A stretch of 49,213 bases of DNA from assembly GCF_000333955.1 (NCBI RefSeq), contig NZ_CAPS01000030.1, forward strand, positions 1 to 49,213, written 5' to 3'. This document shows, one piece after another, positions 29,601 through 38,066 of this stretch. Source of the stretch: Rhodococcus sp. AW25M09. Its GTDB lineage: Bacteria; Actinomycetota; Actinomycetes; Mycobacteriales; Mycobacteriaceae. The notes beneath the pieces are model-generated. The model was not told where the DNA came from, made no database searches, and saw nothing but the letters and a program-made list of their open reading frames with translations. Position 1 is the stretch's first letter, and each line of letters begins with the position of its first letter. A program made the translations under genes and the position numbers.

Positions 29601-31709
29601 GCCACGGCATGGGCCGCCGGCGTTGCCGACTCGACGCTGATCCCGACCCTCAAGCGCAAGGAAGACGAGGCCGAAACGTTCCTCGCCGCTCTCGCGCAGC
29701 TGTACGTGCATGGGCACGCCATGGAGTTGGCAACACTGTTCGAGACCGGCCCGTACGCAGCTATCCCGCGTACCGCGTACCTACGCAAGGAGTTCTGGCT
29801 CAACTCGCAGGTCAGCTCCAGCGGCAACACCCGGGTGCCCGGCGCACGCGTCGCGCTGCCCGACGGCCGTCACGTCTGGGAAGTTCAGGCCTCGGCCGTC
29901 ACCGGATTCGATGCGCTGGTCACGGCCGCTGCCTCGCAGGTGTTCTCCGATGTGGCACTGGGTGGGTCGGTTTCCCACGCGGCAGTGCCCAAGGCCGGGA
30001 CGATCGTCACGACGTTGACCTCGCACCTCGGTGGCGCGTCGGTACAGGTACACGGCCGCGAAGGTTCGGCGTTCACGCTGCTGCACGAGGCGGTCGTCAC
30101 CTCGGGTGATGCGCGTCCGGAACCTGTTGTGGCGGTGGAGCCCAGTTCGTCTCCGATGGAGGAGCTGCCGGAGGTCGTCGAGACGTTCGGTGACCGTTGG
30201 GATCCGAACGGCAATCAGAAGCTAGAAGACCGATTGGCGATCATCGTCGCCGAGTCCATGGGCTACTCACCGGAGGACCTGCCGCCCGAGGTGCCACTGA
30301 TCGAACTGGGTCTCGATTCGCTCAGCGCCGTCCGAATCAAGAACCGGGTGGAGTACGAATTCGATATTCCCACAGTGCAATTGCAGGCTGTCCGCGACGC
30401 GAACCTGCGTGAGGTGGAGAAGTACCTGCGCTATGCGATCGAGAACCGCGACGAGGTGCAGGCGCTGGCCGATACGCAGGCGGCAGAGAAGGCGGCCGAG
30501 CAGGCCGCTGTAGCTCCGGTAGCCGAAGCTGCTCCTGTCGAGCAGGCTCCTGAAGCTGTTGCGGCACCAGCTGTTCCCGCTGCAGCAGAGACCGACCTGG
30601 GCGGTAAGGAAGCGTTCGCCGAAGCGGCCGGATCCGATGTGCCCCCGCGAGACAACGCCGAGCGGATGACGTTCGCAACGTGGGCGGTCGTGACGAAGGA
30701 ATCGGCCAAGGGCATCTTCAACACCCTGCCGATCCTCGACGACGAGACGGCCGAGAAGATGGCGGCTCGGCTGACGGAACGGGCCGGCGGCGAGATCACC
30801 TTCGACGACGTTCTGGACTCGGAGACCATCGAGCAGCTTGCAGACAAGGTGCGCCCGCATCTGGAAGACGGTGAGATCGACGGTGTGGTGCGCAATCTGC
30901 GTGCCCGGCCCGAAGGTTCCACAGCCACACCGGTGTTCGCATTCCACTCGGCCGGTAGCTCCACCGTCGCCTACGAGCCACTGCTGCGGAAGTTGCCTGC
31001 GGGCACGCCGATGTACGGACTCGAGCGCGTCGAGGGACCCATCGCCGTTCGCGCCGCGGAGTACGTGCCGCTGATCAAGGCGATCCAGCCCGAAGGGCCC
31101 TACGTGTTCGTCGGCTGGTCGCTCGGCGGCATTCTCGCCTACGAGGTGGCGCGTCAGATGGAGGAAGAGGGCATCGAGGTCGCCTACGTGGGGCTACTCG
31201 ACACCGTCATGCCCGGCACCGCGATCCCGGACACCAAGGACGAGGTCCGTAAGCGTTGGGAGCGGTACGCCGCGTTCGCCAAGAAGACGTACAACGTCGA
31301 CTACCCGATTCCGTACGACAAGCTCGTCGACTCGGACGACGAGGGACAGATCCGCATCATCACCGATCTGGTGAAGCTCAGCGGCGCGAAGATCCCCGGC
31401 GGGATCATCGAGCACCAGCGCACGTCGTGGCTCGACAACCGGGCGATTCAGACGGCCGAGCTCAAGCAGTACGGCGGGCACGTGACGTTGTACCTGGCCG
31501 ACAAGTATCACGACGATGCGATCGCACTCGAGCCCGCATACGCCACCCGTGAAGAGCACGGTGGCTGGGGACCGGTGGTCGAGGACCTCGAGATCGTGTA
31601 CGTCGGAGGCGATCACCTCGCGGTCGTCGACGAGCCGTACATTGGAAAAATTGCGGCCCATCTGTCGAAGACGCTCGAGAACATCGAGTCTGCAAGAACC
31701 GGAGCGTAG
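26694..31709 (+). CDS. pks13: Polyketide synthase Pks13, mycolic acid condensase
   Basis: This 1671-residue type I PKS joins the meromycolyl chain to a carboxylated alpha-chain by Claisen condensation. Domains in order: N-terminal carrier (phosphopantetheine Ser54 in FGLSSRDAV); ketosynthase about 115-540 with Cys286 in DTACSSS, His421 in EAHGTGT and His461 in NFGHLE; acyltransferase about 680-1010 with Ser772 in GHSMGE; second carrier with Ser1209 in GLDSLSAV; an Ala/Pro/Glu-rich linker about 1255-1300; and thioesterase about 1390-1665 with Ser1476 in GWSLGG and His1641 in GGDHLAVV. The architecture equals M. tuberculosis Rv3800c. It follows fadD32 by 44 bp and is 3 bp ahead of accD4. Confidence 0.97.
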   Translation: MAELETDKIEQVGGGDLTVAQLRDWLRNWVADATGQPASAISDDRPMEEFGLSSRDAVALSGEIEELVGVTLTATVVYQHPTIASLAKIIIEGEPEEPVGTVDDAFYTSGGQSGDAHDVAIVGLSSRFPGTGQTPEQMWSLLIEGRDGITDLPDGRWQEFTSDPVIAAAVAATVTKGGYLDDVKTFDAEFFAMSPNEVVNVDPQQRLALELTWEALEHAHIPASSIKGSQVGVFIGSSSNDYQLIAVSDPAVHPYALTGTSTAIVANRVSYFYDFRGPSIAVDTACSSSLVAVHQAVRSLRTGESDLAVAGGVNMLLAPPITVGFGQTGVLAPDGRIKAFSSDANGMIRSEGGGLVVLKRLEDAERDGDDILAVIAGSAINQDGRSNGLLAPNPDAQADALRFAYRDAGINPSGVDYIEAHGTGTILGDPIEADALGRVVGRGRDADKPALLGSAKTNFGHLESAAGAAGLIKVVLAMQENKLPASLNYVGPNPYIDFDKAHLKVIPEATDWPRYTGKAVAGVSGFGFGGTNAHVVVREYVPGETDDAFDASAVDPEAVLVEGVPEADPVVDAGPVVSDVETTDPVTEAEKPLETVILAVSAALPSRRKRAASELADWLETEEGSTTPLVDVGRTLARRNHGRSRAVVLASTTAEAIAGLRAIAAGKPGPGVFSADSPASNGAVWVFSGFGSQHRKMASRLYRTNAVFAAEVDKVDELLVDEAGYSIREIILDDAQTYEFENSQVAIFVIQIALAATLRAHGAEPAAVLGHSMGEVAAAYVAGGLNLEDAVRIIYARSRLLDEGQEGLGAASQGAMALVEYTPDEVKTLTDQFPHVEPCVYAAPTHTTVGGPRAEVEALVEMAEAAGKMARLLDVKGAGHTAAVDVLLGELAAELAGIEPSKLSCGVYSSVDREAHYRVGHAAIHGVDYWTKGMRHPVWFTQAVNVAVGDGHTTFIELAPNPVALMSVAATAWAAGVADSTLIPTLKRKEDEAETFLAALAQLYVHGHAMELATLFETGPYAAIPRTAYLRKEFWLNSQVSSSGNTRVPGARVALPDGRHVWEVQASAVTGFDALVTAAASQVFSDVALGGSVSHAAVPKAGTIVTTLTSHLGGASVQVHGREGSAFTLLHEAVVTSGDARPEPVVAVEPSSSPMEELPEVVETFGDRWDPNGNQKLEDRLAIIVAESMGYSPEDLPPEVPLIELGLDSLSAVRIKNRVEYEFDIPTVQLQAVRDANLREVEKYLRYAIENRDEVQALADTQAAEKAAEQAAVAPVAEAAPVEQAPEAVAAPAVPAAAETDLGGKEAFAEAAGSDVPPRDNAERMTFATWAVVTKESAKGIFNTLPILDDETAEKMAARLTERAGGEITFDDVLDSETIEQLADKVRPHLEDGEIDGVVRNLRARPEGSTATPVFAFHSAGSSTVAYEPLLRKLPAGTPMYGLERVEGPIAVRAAEYVPLIKAIQPEGPYVFVGWSLGGILAYEVARQMEEEGIEVAYVGLLDTVMPGTAIPDTKDEVRKRWERYAAFAKKTYNVDYPIPYDKLVDSDDEGQIRIITDLVKLSGAKIPGGIIEHQRTSWLDNRAIQTAELKQYGGHVTLYLADKYHDDAIALEPAYATREEHGGWGPVVEDLEIVYVGGDHLAVVDEPYIGKIAAHLSKTLENIESARTGA

Positions 31710-31712
31710 ATC

Positions 31713-33257
31713 TTGAGTGGCACCACTGCGGAGAAGCTGGCCGAACTACGGGCCAGGCTCGAACTGGCCGAGGAACCGGCCGGTGAGATCGGAATAGCGA
31801 AGCGCGCGAAGAAGGGCATTCCCAGTGCCCGCGAACGCGTCAACTCGTTGCTCGATCCCGGTAGCTTCATCGAGATCGGCGCGCTGGTGAAGGCACCGAA
31901 CGATCCGGGCGCTCTCTACAGTGATGGCGTCGTCACCGGTCACGGAACCGTCGACGGCCGCCCGGTCGCAGTCTTCTCGCACGATCAGACCGTCTTCGGC
32001 GGCACCGTCGGCGAGATGTTCGGCCGCAAAGTCGCCGGCATCATGGACTTCGCGATCAAGATGGGCTGCCCGGTCGTCGGAATCAACGACTCCGGTGGAG
32101 CTCGAGTACAGGACGCCGTCACCTCTCTCGCCTGGTACGCCGAGCTGGGCCGACGCCACGAGGCGCTGTCCGGCCTGTGCCCGCAGATCTCGTTGATCCT
32201 CGGTAAATGTGCCGGTGGCGCGGTGTATGCGCCCATCAACACCGACATCGTCGTCGCCACCGAAGAGGCGTACATGTTCGTGACCGGCCCGGACATCATC
32301 AAGTCCGTCACGGGTGAGGACGTCAGCCTCGACGAGCTGGGCAGTGCTCGTGTGCAGGCCTTGAACGGAAACGTTCACCACGTCGCGGCAGACGAGAAGG
32401 CCGCGTTCGACTGGATCAGAAACTATCTGAGCTACATGCCGTCGAGCTGTCAGGAAGAGTCACCGGTGATCAATCCGGGGCTCGAGCCCGAGATCACCGA
32501 ATCCGATCGCAAGCTCGACTCGTTCATGCCCGACGCCGACAACGCCGGTTACGACATGCACGACATAATCCTGCGCATCTTCGACGACGGTGAGTTCCAC
32601 GAATTGTCGGGCCAGACCGCACCGAACGTGATCACCGGATTCGCGCGAGTCGACGGTCGACCGGTCGGAATCGTCGGCAATCAGCCTATGCACCTGTCCG
32701 GGGCGCTCGACGCCAAGGCAGCCGACAAGGCCGCGCGATTCATCCGCCTCAGCGATGCGTACAACATCCCCATCATCTTCCTCGTCGACACTCCCGGCTT
32801 CCTGCCCGGCGTGGACCAGGAAACTTTGGGCGTAATCCATCGCGGCGGCCGCTTCATCTTCTCCTTCGTCGAAGCCACGGTGCCGAAATTGACGGTGGTG
32901 ATCCGCAAGTCGTACGGCGGCGGATACGCGGTGATGGGCTCGAAGCAGCTGGGATCGGACATCAACCTCGCCTGGCCGACCGCCCGCATCGCCGTCATGG
33001 GTGCCGAGGGTGCCATCAACATCATGAGTCGCAGGCAACTCGCCGAGGCCGGAGAAAATGCACCGGCGCTGCGCAAGCAACTCATCAACTTCTACAACGA
33101 GCATGTCGCAACCCCCTGGATCGCCGCCGAGCGTGGCTACATCGACGCCGTCATCGAACCGTCGAGCACGCGCCTCGAAATCCGTAAGGCCCTGCACATC
33201 CTCAGAGACAAAGAAGTGATCAAGAGTCCGCGTAAGCACTCGTTGCTCCCGATCTAG
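31713..33257 (+). CDS. accD4: Acyl-CoA carboxylase carboxyltransferase subunit AccD4
   Basis: AccD4 is the beta (carboxyltransferase) subunit of the complex that carboxylates the long alpha-chain acyl-CoA used by Pks13. The 514-residue protein has the two crotonase-like halves of the family: [20 protein letters not shown] and [12 protein letters not shown] in the first, then [17 protein letters not shown] and [18 protein letters not shown] in the second. The TTG start at 31713 is three bases after the pks13 stop, with GGAG in the end of pks13. It ends the mycolate operon. The biotin-carrying alpha subunit is not in this window. Confidence 0.94.
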   Translation: MSGTTAEKLAELRARLELAEEPAGEIGIAKRAKKGIPSARERVNSLLDPGSFIEIGALVKAPNDPGALYSDGVVTGHGTVDGRPVAVFSHDQTVFGGTVGEMFGRKVAGIMDFAIKMGCPVVGINDSGGARVQDAVTSLAWYAELGRRHEALSGLCPQISLILGKCAGGAVYAPINTDIVVATEEAYMFVTGPDIIKSVTGEDVSLDELGSARVQALNGNVHHVAADEKAAFDWIRNYLSYMPSSCQEESPVINPGLEPEITESDRKLDSFMPDADNAGYDMHDIILRIFDDGEFHELSGQTAPNVITGFARVDGRPVGIVGNQPMHLSGALDAKAADKAARFIRLSDAYNIPIIFLVDTPGFLPGVDQETLGVIHRGGRFIFSFVEATVPKLTVVIRKSYGGGYAVMGSKQLGSDINLAWPTARIAVMGAEGAINIMSRRQLAEAGENAPALRKQLINFYNEHVATPWIAAERGYIDAVIEPSSTRLEIRKALHILRDKEVIKSPRKHSLLPI

Positions 33258-33309
33258 CCAGACTTAAGTGGGGCGGACCTTCGTACACCAGGGTCGCTCC
33301 GCTCCCGTT

Positions 33310-33364
33310 CGGGATCAATGTGGGTTTCAGTCACTCAGATTGCAACGAAGTCGCATTCATTCAT
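33310..33364 (+). repeat. Dispersed ~55-bp palindromic element, copy 1
   Basis: The unit starts CGGGATCAATGTGGG and ends GCATTCATTCAT, with the shared core TCAGTCACTCAGATTGCAA. It follows accD4 by about 50 bp. Read in the frame shared with the other copies it gives INVGFSHSDCNEVAFI. It lies head-on to copy 2. Confidence 0.85.
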
Positions 33365-33383
33365 TTGTCTCTTTGAGCCAGAA

Positions 33384-33438
33384 GCGAATGAATGCGGCTT
33401 TGTTGCAGTTGGAGTGCCTGCAAGCGGCATTCATTCGA
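33384..33438 (-). repeat. Dispersed ~55-bp palindromic element, copy 2 (inverted)
   Basis: Arms CGAATGAATGC (33385-33395) and GCATTCATTCG (33427-33437) are perfect inverted repeats. On the minus strand the core aligns to copy 1, and the shared frame reads MNAACRHSNCNKAAFI. Copies 1 and 2 face each other between the convergent accD4 and AbiEi-like genes, so they could together fold into a large transcript-end structure. Confidence 0.85.
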
Positions 33439-33450
33439 TGTTGTATCGGC

Positions 33451-34401
33451 TCACCGAATGAACAGCGAGGGGCGTGGTCTCGCCAGGGCCTGTTGATAGC
33501 CTGCGCGAAGATCCGCAAGCACGCGCTGAGGGGCGTCCCGTATGTCCTGCGGCAGATGCGACACCACGATCGCACCGTGACGTTGCATGAGAGCTCGGCG
33601 CGCCATCGTGTTCGCATGGTCGATCGGTGACAGGTGGTGGGCGAGCGAGTCGATTTCCCACCCGAAGCAGATCGCGTCCACGAATCCATCGGGACTGCCG
33701 AGGAACGTACCGTCAGCTGCGAAGAGGCGGGCGTTGTGAATCATCGGTGGGAGCCCGCTCGATCGGTAGAGCCGCTGAGCGTCCGCCTCGGCGACGGAGT
33801 GGGCGTTTCCGTCCAGATCCCCGATCGCCAACCGCGTCGATGCGCTATACCGTCTTGGCCCCTCCGCCAACTCGATTGCCAGCTCTTCCAGTGATACCGC
33901 ACCCCGTCTGATGATCTCCGCAATCAACGCCGTGCATTGAGATCGACCGCGTAGTGCACGGGTCGCGTCGACGACACTTCGGGATACCGGAGCACAGCGC
34001 GGACCGTGGTTGAAAACGGCTTCGGGCATCCGCCAGGTGCGTTCGGCTCGCACGAACTTGACGGATGCTCGCTGCATCTCGTTGGGCACGAGAATGTGAA
34101 CCTCGTTCGAGGGTGGATTCGGGCCCAACCCATGGATACTCAATGCCGCGTTCCCAGTGAGGATGCTGCCTGGCCCGCCGTACGCCAGGGCCGCTGCCAT
34201 CCGTTGTCGGTGAGATGGGTAGCCGTTGTACAGCAGCACCACACCTGGCAGCAAGTGCTGCCAGGGTCCGCCGGCAGCGCATCTGCCGGCCACCGTCCCA
34301 TCCGCGACACCAGCGGCCCGCAGCTGTGCCCTTGTCACGACGCCGTGATCGGCGACGTCCGCGAGTATGGATAGGTCTGTGGCCCAAGCTCCCCGTTTCA
34401 T
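33451..34401 (-). CDS. AbiEi-like (type IV antitoxin-domain) protein
   Basis: The 316-residue protein has an N-terminal winged-helix AbiEi-type domain (LADVADHGVVTRAQLRAAGV, then AAGGPWQHLLPGVVLL and LTGNAALSIHGLG). The C-terminal region is nuclease-like (DUF559-like), with FADGTFLGSPDGFV-type acidic residues and FGWEIDSLAHHLS. Such proteins are very common in Rhodococcus and mycobacteria, usually without a neighbouring toxin gene, and none is seen here. Function is therefore uncertain: regulator, orphan antitoxin or nuclease-like defence factor. I chose ATG 34401, which begins at the conserved part; the frame is open to 34491. Palindromic elements lie on both sides. Confidence 0.7.
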   Translation of the reverse strand: MKRGAWATDLSILADVADHGVVTRAQLRAAGVADGTVAGRCAAGGPWQHLLPGVVLLYNGYPSHRQRMAAALAYGGPGSILTGNAALSIHGLGPNPPSNEVHILVPNEMQRASVKFVRAERTWRMPEAVFNHGPRCAPVSRSVVDATRALRGRSQCTALIAEIIRRGAVSLEELAIELAEGPRRYSASTRLAIGDLDGNAHSVAEADAQRLYRSSGLPPMIHNARLFAADGTFLGSPDGFVDAICFGWEIDSLAHHLSPIDHANTMARRALMQRHGAIVVSHLPQDIRDAPQRVLADLRAGYQQALARPRPSLFIR

Positions 34402-34576
34402 GCCTCGACTGTCGAACGCGACACCGACACTCCGACGCGGAAAACAGTCGTTCAAGGTTTCCCAGTGGATGGGTGCCGAAGTTGTGCACAACTGCGTCGA
34501 CTTGTGGCGTACGCACCGGAAATTTGTCGGGGGTGAGTGCTAGGGCCCCGGTCGGCCGACAACGCACCCACCCCTT

Positions 34577-34631
34577 CTGAATGAATGCGGGATTCAGTCA
34601 GTCAGAGTGCAACAAAGGGACATTGATCCCC
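34577..34631 (+). repeat. Dispersed ~55-bp palindromic element, copy 3
   Basis: The copy runs from CTGAATGAATG to GACATTGATCCCC and matches the copy inside aftA at about 47 of 55 positions by eye, including an identical 18-base core CAGTCAGTCAGAGTGCAA. The shared frame reads MNAGFSQSECNKGTLIP. It lies between the 3' end of the second emb gene and the 5' end of the AbiEi-like gene. Confidence 0.9.
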
Positions 34632-34661
34632 AAGGGAGCGGCGGAGACTGGGGGCGAGCGA

Positions 34662-37600
34662 TCAGTCCTCGAATACGCGCAACTGGCCGTCCTTGTACCA
34701 ACCCAATCGGGTGACGTCAGCGGTGTTCACCTCGGCGGGCACGGCGTTGGGGTAGTACTGCTCGTAGCGTTCGAGTGATCCCCAGTCTCTGCCCCAGTCG
34801 TTGTCGAGATACGTCGGGATGGCGGTGGGCTTGGCGAGCAGTTCGGACCAGCCCAGTGGGCCGCCGTTCTCGCCGGATTGCCAGGTGTCGGTGGAGCTGA
34901 CGGCAAGTGGGCGGTCGGGGAGGATGCGGTATCCGGGGACCTCGGCGATGCCGTATCGGTGGTCGAAGGGGCGCTGGCACGGGAACTGCAGTCCGACGGC
35001 CCAGTCGAGCAGCACGGGCTGGTCGCTGCCGATCACAGTGTTGAGGTTTTCCATCACGGGCACTCGCGGTGGGGTGAACGCGAGCCATTGGTCGCCGGTG
35101 AGGTTGGGGTCGTTGGCGACGATGCGGACGGCATCGGCGTCGGGCGCGATGTCTGCCAACGGGATTCGGAGGTTGCGCCACGAGGGTGCGGGTCCGATGT
35201 CTCGGGGCAGGTAGGTGCCCTGGGCCTGGACGGTGCCGTCGGGCTGTCGTGTGCCGTATTCGAGCAGCAGCGACTGTCCGTAGGTGAGGGCTCCGGTGTC
35301 GTCGTACGACCAGATGCGTCCGGCTGCGGAGAAGACGATCAGAGGTGCATCGTCGCTGCGAGCGGGCAGTTGGTACCAGCTCGAGGTGGCCTTCGCGGGC
35401 TCTTGGATACCCTCCTGGTATGAGCCGAGTACGGGGGTGGTGGCGGGGTCGAGGCCGAAGGGGAGGGCCGCGGTCGAGCCGTTGACGCCCACCGCGCCGG
35501 TGCCGCCTGCGGTTCCCGAGCTCTGGCCTTCCTCGAAGGCGGGCCCGACGGCCTGTTGGTCGGTATTGCCTTGTCCTGGTTTGACTTCCACTGCGTCGGC
35601 GCTGAGGTCGCTGGGGACACCGTTGGCGGTGAAGTTACTCAGGGTCGAACTCGAGCCGCCGAGGGGGCCGGCGGCGGGATCGAAATCGCCCGGAAGTGGG
35701 TTCAGTATCCCCGCGTTGGGGTCCGACTCGACGAGCACATCGTTGGCGAGTCCACACGAATTGCCCAGCACCGATTGCACATTCGATCGTGCCAGTGAGT
35801 AGGCCGGGTACTGGGAGACGGCTCCCTTGACGAGGGAAAGTATCTCGAACAGCACCATGATTCCGGCGATGACGGTCAGCGGAGCGGCCGCGAACTTGCG
35901 GATGCGCCTACCACGCGTCGACGACGGTTTCGGTTGCGGCGGAGCGTATCCCTCGCGCAGGTACTGGAACGCGGCGACGGCGAGGACGAGTCCGAACAGG
36001 ATGAGGAACAGGGTGCCGGATTCGTTGCCTCCCAGCGATACCGTCTTGTCGAACCACGGCACGCCGTAGCTCGAGACATACCAGTAGCCGTTGATGCCCG
36101 AGAACGACAGCGCGAGTACGAACATCAGACCGGCTGCGAACAGTGAACGGTTTCGTCGCGAGCGCAGTGCACTGGCGGAGACGGCCACAGCCGTCAGTGC
36201 GGCGAGTCCGCCGGCGATTCCCGCGTAGGACCCGAAGTGGTGAGTCCACTTGGTGGGGTTGAACATCATGAAGAAGATGGTCCCCAGAACGACGCCGAGC
36301 AGGCGCCAGGCCGGCCCGTTCGCGATGCCGGGAATACGCCTGCGGCGCAGCAACACGAACAGCGTGGTGAACAGGCACAGGATCATCGTCAGGAACGCGA
36401 AGCGGCGGGCAACGGAGCCGTCGACGGTCTGGACGAAGAGGTAGTAGTAGCGCAGGAAGTCCTGGTACCAGGCCTCGTTGGGGCCGATGATGGTGCGCAC
36501 TCGGGTGGATTCGATGACCGTCGCGTACGTCTGGTCGGCGAACACCACGACGAGTACCAGCACACCGGCCGCGGCCAACGGTGCCAGCAAGGCCAGGGTG
36601 CCGACCTGGCGGTGGCGTCGAACGACGATACGAGCGATGGGCCGTGCGCCGGCGAGAAGTGCGGCCACACACATCAATCCGGTGGGAGCTGCTGCGAGAG
36701 TGAAGGCTCCGATCAGACACGCTGCGGCCGCGGGTAGCAGTCGGCCGGTGGCGATCGAGCGCTCCACCGAGCACCAGGTGAGAAGTGCGCCCAGGGCGAC
36801 GATCGGTTCGGGCCGCAGTCCGTTGTTGTAGGGCAGCCAGAAGGCCAGGAACACGAGTCCGCCGGTCCACAGGGCAACGTTGGATTTGCGGACGGCTCGG
36901 CCGAGACGCGGCACCACCTCGCGGCTGATCACCATCCAGCACAGGACTCCGGCGATGAGGGCGGGGAGCCGCATCCACGGGCTGGCGGTCGAGATCTTGG
37001 CGAACACGGCGAGCACGTCGTAGTACCAGCCGAACGGTGCCTCGGGCACGCCGAACCAGCGGAAGTAGTTGGCCATGTAGCCGGAGTGGTCTGCGGCGCG
37101 GGCCATCGTGAGCAGATAGCCGTCGTCGGAGGTGTTCGCGCCGACGAAGTGCCAACCCACCAGCACACCGAGAACGGTGACATCGACGCCGGTGAACTTC
37201 CACCAATGCGAGGGGAAGAAGCGGCGATGTGCACGGCCGTCGGTCCCGTCGAGTCGGCCGAGTGCACCGATGGCCAGCGCCGTGCACGCGATGGCAAGGA
37301 TCATGATCAGCAGCTTGAGCAGCGTCGGCGACGACGAGAAGCGGGAGTCGACGTCGACCGTGACGGACATGTCGGCCTGTGCGGCACCGCTGAGGTCGCT
37401 GAAGATACCGACGACCTGGGGGCGTAGATCGCCGTCGAGTCTGCCCTCGATCGGTCGGCCGTCGTCGCCGGTGAGGCCGGTGAACGCCGCGGAGGTGTAC
37501 TGATCGTTCGAGGTGATCTCGATGGACGCGCAGCGCGTGCTCTCGACGTCGACGCGCGGTGCCGTCGCGACGACCACGTTACGGTCCAGGACGTCGACGT

Positions 37601-37979
37601 TCTGCTCGCCGACGCGCACGAACAGACTGTTGAGTGCGGCACCTTCACCCTGCGGGGGTGCGGTCGCCAGCAGTAACCCGCCCGACGCGGGCAATGCTGC
37701 GACGGCAGAGCACGGCAGCGTCGCGCTGAGGCTCAGCGGTGCCTGGGACACCAACGGGGCATCCACGTCCTCCAGAAGGCCGTTCTGCGGCCATTCGATG
37801 GTGGCGGTGGTCTGAGTCACGGGCGCGAACGGAGTGATGAGCGCGAACAGCACCCCGAGCACCCCGGCCACGATGGCGATCAGCCGAGGGATTCGTACCT
37901 GAGCACGAAGTTCGTCCGTGGCTCGCAGCGGAGCGGGGACAGGTGGGCCAGCTGATGAATCTGTCACGACGTCGGGCAC
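34662..37979 (-). CDS. emb: Emb-family arabinosyltransferase (distal copy, EmbB-like)
   Basis: Emb proteins polymerise arabinan from DPA outside the membrane and are the target of ethambutol. The 1105-residue protein has an N-terminal helix, a first periplasmic domain, about a dozen further helices and a large C-terminal carbohydrate-binding region. The GT-C catalytic loop carries GANTSDDGYLLTMARAADHSGYM near residue 285; the Met corresponding to EmbB Met306 is kept. WYQDFLRYYYLFVQTVDGSVARRF and NPTKWTHHFG resemble M. tuberculosis EmbB. The start is GTG 37979. It follows the other emb gene by 87 bp, and a perfect palindrome lies in that gap. Which M. tuberculosis paralogue it best matches needs alignment. 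Confidence 0.92.
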   Translation of the reverse strand: MPDVVTDSSAGPPVPAPLRATDELRAQVRIPRLIAIVAGVLGVLFALITPFAPVTQTTATIEWPQNGLLEDVDAPLVSQAPLSLSATLPCSAVAALPASGGLLLATAPPQGEGAALNSLFVRVGEQNVDVLDRNVVVATAPRVDVESTRCASIEITSNDQYTSAAFTGLTGDDGRPIEGRLDGDLRPQVVGIFSDLSGAAQADMSVTVDVDSRFSSSPTLLKLLIMILAIACTALAIGALGRLDGTDGRAHRRFFPSHWWKFTGVDVTVLGVLVGWHFVGANTSDDGYLLTMARAADHSGYMANYFRWFGVPEAPFGWYYDVLAVFAKISTASPWMRLPALIAGVLCWMVISREVVPRLGRAVRKSNVALWTGGLVFLAFWLPYNNGLRPEPIVALGALLTWCSVERSIATGRLLPAAAACLIGAFTLAAAPTGLMCVAALLAGARPIARIVVRRHRQVGTLALLAPLAAAGVLVLVVVFADQTYATVIESTRVRTIIGPNEAWYQDFLRYYYLFVQTVDGSVARRFAFLTMILCLFTTLFVLLRRRRIPGIANGPAWRLLGVVLGTIFFMMFNPTKWTHHFGSYAGIAGGLAALTAVAVSASALRSRRNRSLFAAGLMFVLALSFSGINGYWYVSSYGVPWFDKTVSLGGNESGTLFLILFGLVLAVAAFQYLREGYAPPQPKPSSTRGRRIRKFAAAPLTVIAGIMVLFEILSLVKGAVSQYPAYSLARSNVQSVLGNSCGLANDVLVESDPNAGILNPLPGDFDPAAGPLGGSSSTLSNFTANGVPSDLSADAVEVKPGQGNTDQQAVGPAFEEGQSSGTAGGTGAVGVNGSTAALPFGLDPATTPVLGSYQEGIQEPAKATSSWYQLPARSDDAPLIVFSAAGRIWSYDDTGALTYGQSLLLEYGTRQPDGTVQAQGTYLPRDIGPAPSWRNLRIPLADIAPDADAVRIVANDPNLTGDQWLAFTPPRVPVMENLNTVIGSDQPVLLDWAVGLQFPCQRPFDHRYGIAEVPGYRILPDRPLAVSSTDTWQSGENGGPLGWSELLAKPTAIPTYLDNDWGRDWGSLERYEQYYPNAVPAEVNTADVTRLGWYKDGQLRVFED

Positions 37980-38010
37980 GAGAGTCGATGTTATGCGAGC
38001 GTCACGAAGA

Positions 38011-38024
38011 GGTCACATGTGACC
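38011..38024. promoter_or_regulatory. Perfect 14-bp palindrome upstream of the distal emb gene
   Basis: GGTCACATGTGACC is an exact palindrome about 32 bp before the GTG start of the distal emb gene. In emb orientation it is followed about 17 bp on by GCATAACAT, a plausible -10 element, so the palindrome could overlap a -35 region. It may be an operator giving this emb gene its own control. Chance occurrence cannot be excluded. Confidence 0.45.
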
Positions 38025-38066
38025 GGTTCGGGTGCTACTCCCGCTTGCGGCGGAAAAAACGGGCTA

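Noticed and set aside
33258..33309. GC-rich partial dyad just after accD4
   Set aside because: Stem pairing is poor with several mismatches and no T tract, so I do not call a terminator.
33357..33689. 110-codon minus-strand frame containing MNAACRHSNC
   Set aside because: Overlaps the AbiEi-like gene in another frame and only gains its distinctive part from repeat copy 2.
34581..34778. 65-codon plus-strand frame starting MNAGFSQSEC
   Set aside because: Its start is the translated palindromic element and the rest is antisense to the emb gene; not an independent gene.
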